DNA of 64,000 nucleotides. Origin: Arthrobacter sp. Leaf137. Lineage in GTDB: Bacteria > Actinomycetota > Actinomycetes > Actinomycetales > Micrococcaceae. How positions within the stretch are numbered: the stretch's first letter is position 1; each line of letters starts with the position of its first letter. A model generated the notes under the pieces. It worked only from the letters and a program-made list of their open reading frames with translations. It was not told where the DNA came from and made no database searches. A program made the position numbers and the translations under genes. This document shows positions 58,759-64,000 of this stretch, piece after piece. The stretch is taken from NCBI RefSeq assembly GCF_001423525.1, contig NZ_LMOI01000020.1, forward strand, positions 62,960 to 126,959. Direction: 5' to 3'.

Positions 58759-59910
58759 CTAGCCCGCGGTGGCCGGGGCGTTCCGCGCAAAGGTGCGGGC
58801 CGCCCGGGATCCTGCGGCGGCGCTGGCCCCGATGGTGATGAGGGCGCCCAGGATCAGCGCCGAAGCTTCGCCGGGCTCCAGCAGGTTCAGCTGGGTGCCG
58901 ATGGCGGCGGCGGCAACCGGCACGCCCAGCTGGGATGCCGAGAGTACCGCGAGCGGCAGCGGCTGGCCGAGCAGGCGCAGGCTTCCGTGGACCAGCAGGG
59001 TTCCTGCTCCGAGGCAGAGCCCGAGGAGCACCATTCCGGGGGTGCCGGCGAGCGCCCGCAGATCCAGCGATGCGCCCAGCCAGACGAAGAACACGGGCCC
59101 CAGGAAGCCGTCGCTGACAGCGAAGAGCTGATGGGCCAGCCGCCGGGGTTCCCCCACGGCCGCCACCACCAGCCCGAAGGAGAATCCGGCCAGCATCACG
59201 GACACGTGCCCTGCCACTGCCAGCCCGGAGAGGGCGAAGAGCAACGCGAGCTGGATGCGGAGTTCCAGGGCGAACTTCCGGTCCTCGGACACGTCATGCA
59301 CCCGCCCGCGGGTGCCGCTGAGCTCCAGCCACCGAAGCACGAAAAACAGAACCACCGAACAGGCCGCGACGGCGGCCGCCCCCGCCGCCGCCCGCGCAGC
59401 GTTGGGCGGGTCCACGGCGAGCGGCAGCGCCACGATGCAGGCGATGTCTGCCACGGCAACCTGCGCCGTGGTGGTGAGGACCTTTGGACCGGCCAGCCGC
59501 AGGGAATCAACGATCGGCAGGACCAGGGCCGCCGACGACGACGCGAGCAGGACGATGTAGAGCGGAGCGTGGCCGGTGCCGAAGGCGAACGCAATGCCGG
59601 TTCCGACGGCGGCCGCGAGCGCCGCGGCGGTGGCCGCCCGGAGCGCGCCGCCGGCCAAGGCCGGGCGGAGGGCCCGGTCCCGCACCGGCACATGCGTACC
59701 GGCCACGAACATGATGAGGGCGAACCCCACGTCCGCCACGAACGTGAACGTCGGATCGGAGGAATCCACCAGGCCCAGGCCAGTGCGCCCAATGGCGATT
59801 CCGGCCAACAGCTGCCCCAACACCATGGGCAGGTGCCATTTACGCGGGAACGCCAGCAGGGGCCCCAGGAGCGCGACGGCGGCGATCAGCGAGAGCTGGA
59901 AGAACGACAC
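58759..59910 (-). CDS. Cation:proton antiporter (Kef/CPA2 type membrane domain)
   Basis: 383-residue membrane protein with about twelve helices. It has VLGQLLAGIAIGRTGLGL early, a FGTGHAPLYIVLLASSSAALVLPIVDSL core segment and GFSFGLVVAAVGEPRRLAHQLFAVSDGFLGPVFFVWLGASL split over the late helices. No nucleotide-binding TrkA/RCK domain follows, so it is the membrane part alone. It would exchange Na+ or K+ for H+. GTG start at 59910 with a strong GGAGGAAG site. It converges on the IclR gene. Confidence 0.84.
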   Translation of the reverse strand: MSFFQLSLIAAVALLGPLLAFPRKWHLPMVLGQLLAGIAIGRTGLGLVDSSDPTFTFVADVGFALIMFVAGTHVPVRDRALRPALAGGALRAATAAALAAAVGTGIAFAFGTGHAPLYIVLLASSSAALVLPIVDSLRLAGPKVLTTTAQVAVADIACIVALPLAVDPPNAARAAAGAAAVAACSVVLFFVLRWLELSGTRGRVHDVSEDRKFALELRIQLALLFALSGLAVAGHVSVMLAGFSFGLVVAAVGEPRRLAHQLFAVSDGFLGPVFFVWLGASLDLRALAGTPGMVLLGLCLGAGTLLVHGSLRLLGQPLPLAVLSASQLGVPVAAAAIGTQLNLLEPGEASALILGALITIGASAAAGSRAARTFARNAPATAG

Positions 59911-60063
59911 ACGCCTTCCTCCTTCTGCCGGCGCGCCCGGACCCCCATCCGCTCCGGGCAACCGCTGCGGCCGTTGCCCGTGGGATTCGCCAGCGGGGCG
60001 GATGGTGCGCTCACAGTACCCACGCCGCTGCAGGCGGTCAACGGCGTGGGTACCGTGAGCCGG

Positions 60064-60987
60064 TCAGGAAGCCGAGCGGGTATCGAACCCGGCCGCTGAT
60101 TCCCGCAGCAGGCGGGCGACGGTATCCAGCGGGGTGCTGGCGGGCCGGCGGCCTGCGAACCGCCGCAGGACGATGCGCCGGGTTCCCAGCCCGGGGACGT
60201 CCAGGACTTCCACGCCGTCCTGGACCACGCCTGCCAGTGCCAGGGTGGGCACGATCGCCACCCCTTCGCCCGCAGCGACAAGCGCCAGTGCCGTCAGGGT
60301 TTCCTGGTACTGGTGCACCGTTTCGATGTGGGCGCCCGTCGCGTGGCGGAGCCGCCCGATCACGGCGGCGTTGGCTGCTGATTGCTCGACGCCCAGCCAC
60401 GGGAGCGGGAGCCGGCCAAGGTCCACATTTTCCGTGGTGAGCAGCGCCCCGGTGGGGACCACCAGATTCCATGGCTCGTCCAGGAGCGGCTCCTCGATCA
60501 TTCCGGCTGCAAGCGTCCGCTGCTCCGCCGTGGTCGAATCCAGCTCCACCACCACGGCGTCGAGCTGGCGTCGGCGGAGCAGCCGCATCAGGGCGGGATA
60601 ATCGTCTTCCACGATCCGGACCTGCAGCTGGGGGTACTGGTTCCGCCATTCCGGGAGCCGCGGGATGACCACTGTCCGCACGAAGCTGGTGAACCCGCCG
60701 ATGCGCACCACCCCTTCGATGGTGGCTCCGCTTTCCATCCGCGCACGCGCCACGGTGAGGGCGCGTTCAATCTCTTCGCCCGCCTCTGCCATCGCCAGGC
60801 CGGCGGGCGTCAGCACCGAGCCCTTCGGCGTCCGCAGCACCAGTGCCTGTCCCGTTTCGTGCTCCAGTTTGCTCAGTTGCTGGGACACGGCGGAGGGCGT
60901 AATCCGCAGCTCATCGGCTGCCGCGAGGACACCGCCCGTCCGGGCCACGGCCAGCAGTACCAGCAAGCGGCGCGGGTCGAGGTTCAT
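60064..60987 (-). CDS. LysR-family transcriptional regulator
   Basis: 307-residue LysR regulator. The HTH is at residues 1-60 (RRLLVLLAVARTGGVLAAADELRITPSAVSQQLSKLE split over helices). Effector domain ~90-295 (GVVRIGGFTSFVRTVVIP..., LRRRQLDAVVVELDS..., AAGEGVAIVPTLAL). It is divergent from a small membrane-protein gene 100 bp away, the most likely target. Confidence 0.9.
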   Translation of the reverse strand: MNLDPRRLLVLLAVARTGGVLAAADELRITPSAVSQQLSKLEHETGQALVLRTPKGSVLTPAGLAMAEAGEEIERALTVARARMESGATIEGVVRIGGFTSFVRTVVIPRLPEWRNQYPQLQVRIVEDDYPALMRLLRRRQLDAVVVELDSTTAEQRTLAAGMIEEPLLDEPWNLVVPTGALLTTENVDLGRLPLPWLGVEQSAANAAVIGRLRHATGAHIETVHQYQETLTALALVAAGEGVAIVPTLALAGVVQDGVEVLDVPGLGTRRIVLRRFAGRRPASTPLDTVARLLRESAAGFDTRSAS

Positions 60988-61087
60988 GTTAAGCCGTTCT
61001 AAACAAGGACTTCAGAAGAATGCAATTGAACTACACCTCTTTCGGCCCCGACAATTGCCGTTAGGTAACGATTTCAGGAAGGACACC

Positions 61088-61555
61088 ATGGAACTGCTGT
61101 GGGAAATTGCCGGTTGGGCCGGCGCCGTCGCCATCCTCAGTGCATACCTGACGGTATCCATGGGGTGGCTGAAGGCCGGGAAGGCTTTCCAGACCGCGAA
61201 CCTCGTGGGCGCGTCCGCATTCATCATCAATGGCGCCTTCCACGGTGCGTGGCCGTCCGTGGCCACCAACGTTGCCTGGTGCCTCATTTCCGCCGTGGCA
61301 CTTCTTCGCATGCGCGGCGCCGGCGGCCCTGCCGGCAGTGACGCTCCCGCGGTACAGCTGCCCGGCGTCCCGGACACCACCGGCCAGCTCGCCGTCATCG
61401 AGCCGCGCGTTACTGGACCCCACCCCATTGAGGCGCGAGCGGTTGAAGCCTATGCAGCGGAGCCCTATTCCGCCCAGCCTTACGCTGCTGAGCCTTACGC
61501 GGCCTGCACTGCGTCCGCCGCCGCACCCGCACGGCAGGGCGCCGTCGCCATCTAG
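61088..61555 (+). CDS. CBU_0592 family small membrane protein
   Basis: 155-residue protein. Residues 1-80 form three predicted helices (LLWEIAGWAGAVAILSAYLTV, a Gly/Ala-rich second, ATNVAWCLISAVALLRMR) as in CBU_0592 proteins. The rest is a cytosolic or exposed tail with short AEPY-type repeats from a 15-bp tandem repeat at 61457-61501. GGAAGG before the ATG at 61088 fixes the start. Divergent from the LysR gene. Function unknown. Confidence 0.76.
   Translation: MELLWEIAGWAGAVAILSAYLTVSMGWLKAGKAFQTANLVGASAFIINGAFHGAWPSVATNVAWCLISAVALLRMRGAGGPAGSDAPAVQLPGVPDTTGQLAVIEPRVTGPHPIEARAVEAYAAEPYSAQPYAAEPYAACTASAAAPARQGAVAI
61457..61501. repeat. 15-bp tandem repeat encoding A-E/Q-P-Y-A/S
   Basis: Three degenerate 15-bp units lie in the tail of the CBU_0592-like gene. 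Each codes for Ala-Glu(or Gln)-Pro-Tyr-Ala(or Ser). Confidence 0.7.
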
Positions 61556-61584
61556 CGGTGGCGATCCGGCGCCGTGCCGAGTGG

Positions 61585-63081
61585 TCAGTCTTCGCCGCGG
61601 TAGGACACCCGGCGGACCAGGACCTCACCGTCAACGGCGTAGACGCCGAACGCCCTCCCGGTAAAGGCCTTGGCGGTTTCGAAGGCCCAATGCCGCCCGT
61701 CGAGCTCGGCCAGCAGCAACTCCGGGCTCCCGCCAGTCCCGGCGGCGCGGGCGGTCAGGCGGATCCTGTCGCCACCCACGGCACCGGCGCTGAAATCCGA
61801 CGGCGGCGGGCTCGTGACGATGGCCAACTCCACGTCGCCGGACGGAACCGTCGCCTCCCACGTGCGGTCAAAGCCGGCTACAACGGCACGCGCGGTGATC
61901 CTGACGCCGTCGAAATCCTGGCCCTGCCGCTGGCTGGCTTCGATGCCGAACCAGTTGTCCTCAGCGTTCCGCACGGCAACGCCTCCGCTGCCGGGGCCGA
62001 CGCTGAGCACTGCCCGGAATTCCATGCCGAGGTGGCGCTGGCGCTGGGCGAGGAAGCAGGGCCGGGGCGAACCCATGGTGCTCCCGTCGCCGGTGACCAG
62101 GAGGCCCTTCGACGTCGGCGCCGTGAACTCCACGGGCATCCGGCGGACCCCGATCCAGTTGGGGTGGTCAGGGGCTGCGCCGTGGGTGAAGTCGTACTCC
62201 ACCTGTTCCGGCCGGGTCCCACCCATTACGGGCAGCTGGGCGTGCGGCCAGCCGTCCTTCCACTGCACCCCGGTGAGGAAGGTCTCCCGGCCCAAGGGTG
62301 AAAACGCCTGGGTGAGCCCCACCGGACGCACGCCCAGCAGGACCATGGCCGTGCCGCCGTCGGGAAGCTCCACCAGGTCCGCGTGCCCGGTGTTCTGCAC
62401 CGGCGATCCCGTGCCGGCCGCGGTGAGGACGGGGTTGTGCGGCGCGGACTCGAAAGGCCCGTCCGGGCGGCGTGACCGTGCCACGGTGACGGCGTGGCCC
62501 CTGTCTGTCCCGCCCTCCGCAGCGATGAGGTACCACCAGTCGCCGCGGTGGTAGAGGTGCGGCCCTTCCGGTGAATAGAGCCCGCTGCCGGACCACAGCG
62601 CGCGGGGCTGCCCAAGCGCTTCCCCCGTTGCCAGATCCACCCGCACCTGCTGGATCGCATCCGGGTGGCGGGCGAAGGTGACATAGGCGTTGCCGTCCGC
62701 ATCCCACGCGAGGTCCGGGTCGATGCCGTCAACTGCCCCGATGGTGGTGCCGTCGCTCCAGGGGCCGGCGGGGTTGGTGGCTGTGAACACCACGCAGCCC
62801 CGGCCGCCGAGGAAGACGGACACGATCAGGTAGAAGACACCGTCACGGTAGCGGAGGGTGGGCGCCCAGACGCCTCCGGGTGTGGGGACGTTGGCGAGCC
62901 GGACCTGCTCCTCACGCGTGGCCACGTGCCCCACCAGCTCCCAGTCCCCAAGGTCCTTGCTGTGGTAGATCGGCAGGCCCGGAAGGTATTCAAAGGATGA
63001 GGTGGCCAGGTAGTAGCCGTCCGGGGTGCTGACGATGCTGGGGTCAGGGTTGAATCCGGACAGGATGGGATTGCTGTGCAT
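61585..63081 (-). CDS. Glycoside hydrolase family 43 (beta-xylosidase/arabinofuranosidase type)
   Basis: 498-residue GH43 enzyme. The five-bladed propeller (about 1-300) shows the catalytic base in SGFNPDPSIV, the pKa-modulating Asp in GIDPDLAWD and the acid in YSPEGPHLY. A beta-sandwich C-terminal domain (about 310-498, with FLAQRQRHLGMEF) is the GH43-associated type. No signal peptide. Likely acts on xylosides or arabinosides. AGGATGG precedes the ATG. It follows the GH95 gene on the same strand across an 86-bp gap, so they are likely co-transcribed. Confidence 0.88.
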   Translation of the reverse strand: MHSNPILSGFNPDPSIVSTPDGYYLATSSFEYLPGLPIYHSKDLGDWELVGHVATREEQVRLANVPTPGGVWAPTLRYRDGVFYLIVSVFLGGRGCVVFTATNPAGPWSDGTTIGAVDGIDPDLAWDADGNAYVTFARHPDAIQQVRVDLATGEALGQPRALWSGSGLYSPEGPHLYHRGDWWYLIAAEGGTDRGHAVTVARSRRPDGPFESAPHNPVLTAAGTGSPVQNTGHADLVELPDGGTAMVLLGVRPVGLTQAFSPLGRETFLTGVQWKDGWPHAQLPVMGGTRPEQVEYDFTHGAAPDHPNWIGVRRMPVEFTAPTSKGLLVTGDGSTMGSPRPCFLAQRQRHLGMEFRAVLSVGPGSGGVAVRNAEDNWFGIEASQRQGQDFDGVRITARAVVAGFDRTWEATVPSGDVELAIVTSPPPSDFSAGAVGGDRIRLTARAAGTGGSPELLLAELDGRHWAFETAKAFTGRAFGVYAVDGEVLVRRVSYRGED

Positions 63082-63167
63082 CCCGCCATCCTGCTGCCTG
63101 CAACCACGTCAGGGCCGGGCCGGTTTCACCCTTTGGAAGGCATTCTGCCCGGCGGGCTGCGCGTCCA

Positions 63168-64000
63168 TTACAAGAAGCTGTCCGCACTGAGCTCATGGTC
63201 CGCTCCCCCGGCCAGCTCAACGCTGATTTGTAGCCCGTTCCACACAATGTCCCTCCGCACGGCCTCCGGCGAACGGAGCACGGCACTCCCGAGGACCCCG
63301 CCGGCCCACCTGACGTCCACGCCGATGCCGCCCACAGCGCGCAGCCCCCTGGCCGATCCCTCGCCCCATGCGTCGGGCAGTGCCGGGAGGAGCCTGATGG
63401 CGGCAGCGTCCGACTGCACCAGCATCTCCGCGATTCCAGCCGTGGTCCCAAAGTTGGCGTCGATCTGAAAGGGCGGGTGCGCGGTGAACAGGTTGGGGTA
63501 GACCCCGCCGCGTTCGGCCAGCCCGTCCCCAGCCACGCGCAAGGCGAGGTGCAGGCTCTCCTCCGCTTTGCCGGCGACGCCCAGGTGGGCCCACAGGCCG
63601 AGGCGCCAGGCCATGGCCCAGCCCGTCGACTCCGAGCCCCGGAGTTCCAGCGTCCGTACTGCCGCGGCGGCCAGTTCCGGGGTAGCCTCCAGGCTCCATT
63701 CCTGCAGCGGGAACAGCCCCGCCAGGTGCGAGGTGTGCCGGTGTTCCGGCTCGTGTTCGGCGGCCGGGAAGGACCATTCGAGGACTTCACCGCGGCCGCC
63801 GATGGCTGGCTGCGGAAGCGCGGCCACTTTGCGGGCGAGGTCATCGAGCCACGGCGCCGGAGCACCGAGCGCCGCCGCTGCCTGCCGCGCCGAACCGCAC
63901 AGCGCCCTGAGCAGGGAAACGTCCATGGTGGCGGACCTGCCCACCGCCGCGGGGCCGCCGTCGTCCGCGACAAAGCGGTTTTCGGGAGAGGTCGACGGCG
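63168..64000 (-). CDS. GH95 alpha-L-fucosidase-like glycoside hydrolase, partial (C-terminal part)
   Basis: Open frame of about 277 residues that stays open to the window end at 64000, so the N-terminal part is missing. The readable part begins SPENRFVADDGG then TMDVSLLRALC, matching the GH95 SPEN...TMD motif. It also has EHRHTSHLAGLFPLQEWS, GWAMAWRLGLWAHL, YPNLFTAHPPFQIDANFGTTAGIAEMLVQS (Asn-Leu and the DANFG loop), and the closing beta-sandwich. GH95 removes alpha-1,2-fucose or related sugars. The GTG at 63944 is internal, not the start. Upstream of the GH43 gene in the same direction. Confidence 0.88.
   Translation of the reverse strand, partial: PSTSPENRFVADDGGPAAVGRSATMDVSLLRALCGSARQAAAALGAPAPWLDDLARKVAALPQPAIGGRGEVLEWSFPAAEHEPEHRHTSHLAGLFPLQEWSLEATPELAAAAVRTLELRGSESTGWAMAWRLGLWAHLGVAGKAEESLHLALRVAGDGLAERGGVYPNLFTAHPPFQIDANFGTTAGIAEMLVQSDAAAIRLLPALPDAWGEGSARGLRAVGGIGVDVRWAGGVLGSAVLRSPEAVRRDIVWNGLQISVELAGGADHELSADSFL

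Overview
The window is high-GC DNA with actinobacterial gene families (DUF4193, DUF3040, DUF222/HNH, a fused OleB-OleC protein, ABC sugar importers without their own ATPase). Its overall look is that of an Arthrobacter/Pseudarthrobacter-type soil bacterium. It reads as chromosomal accessory and catabolic sequence. I saw no rRNA, tRNA, CRISPR array, transposase, phage gene or replication origin.

Layout. 1-5.9 kb: small stress-type membrane proteins, a DUF222/HNH protein, a PrmC-like methyltransferase and a lactonase-fold beta-propeller. 6-12 kb: a secreted multidomain alpha-amylase behind a perfect CRP-type site, converging on a malQ-NmrA-like pair. 12.4-16.1 kb: aldo/keto reductase, DUF488, DUF3040, and a TetR-EamA pair with a 34-bp palindromic operator. 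16.2-28.5 kb: a likely eight-gene minus-strand unit (pxpA, pxpB, pxpC, MHS-type transporter, SDR, D-2-hydroxyacid dehydrogenase, idonate/gluconate-type dehydrogenases), a divergent LysR gene, an 80-residue unknown, and an aminotransferase-RraA-type aldolase pair. Four T-N11-A dyads sit in the control regions of these units and suggest one LysR regulon.

29-39.4 kb: a BNR_4 protein, a TIM-barrel isomerase and an acyltransferase fused to a helical domain, then a quercetinase-like bicupin. Opposite runs an operon of esterase, FAH-family hydrolase, FAD aromatic hydroxylase and DUF3500 protein. Related TTCATTGAATGAA-type palindromes precede these units. 39.5-44.2 kb: oleA-oleBC-oleD, the long-chain head-to-head olefin pathway. 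44.3-45.3 kb: a bile acid:sodium symporter family protein. 45.4-52.4 kb: a galactonate-type operon (ABC importer, dehydratase, aldolase, kinase) with a divergent GntR regulator. 53-58.8 kb: alpha-L-rhamnosidase with two alpha/beta-hydrolase-fold proteins, one lacking its nucleophile serine, and a divergent IclR regulator. 58.8-64 kb: an antiporter, a LysR/CBU_0592 membrane protein pair, GH43, and a GH95 gene cut by the window end.

Together the region looks like a plant-matter utilisation zone: starch, rhamnosides, fucosides/xylosides, sugar acids, and probably flavonoid or other aromatic and pyroglutamate-like compounds. Starts were moved from the longest frame where a ribosome site or family alignment favoured it; these choices are given per gene.
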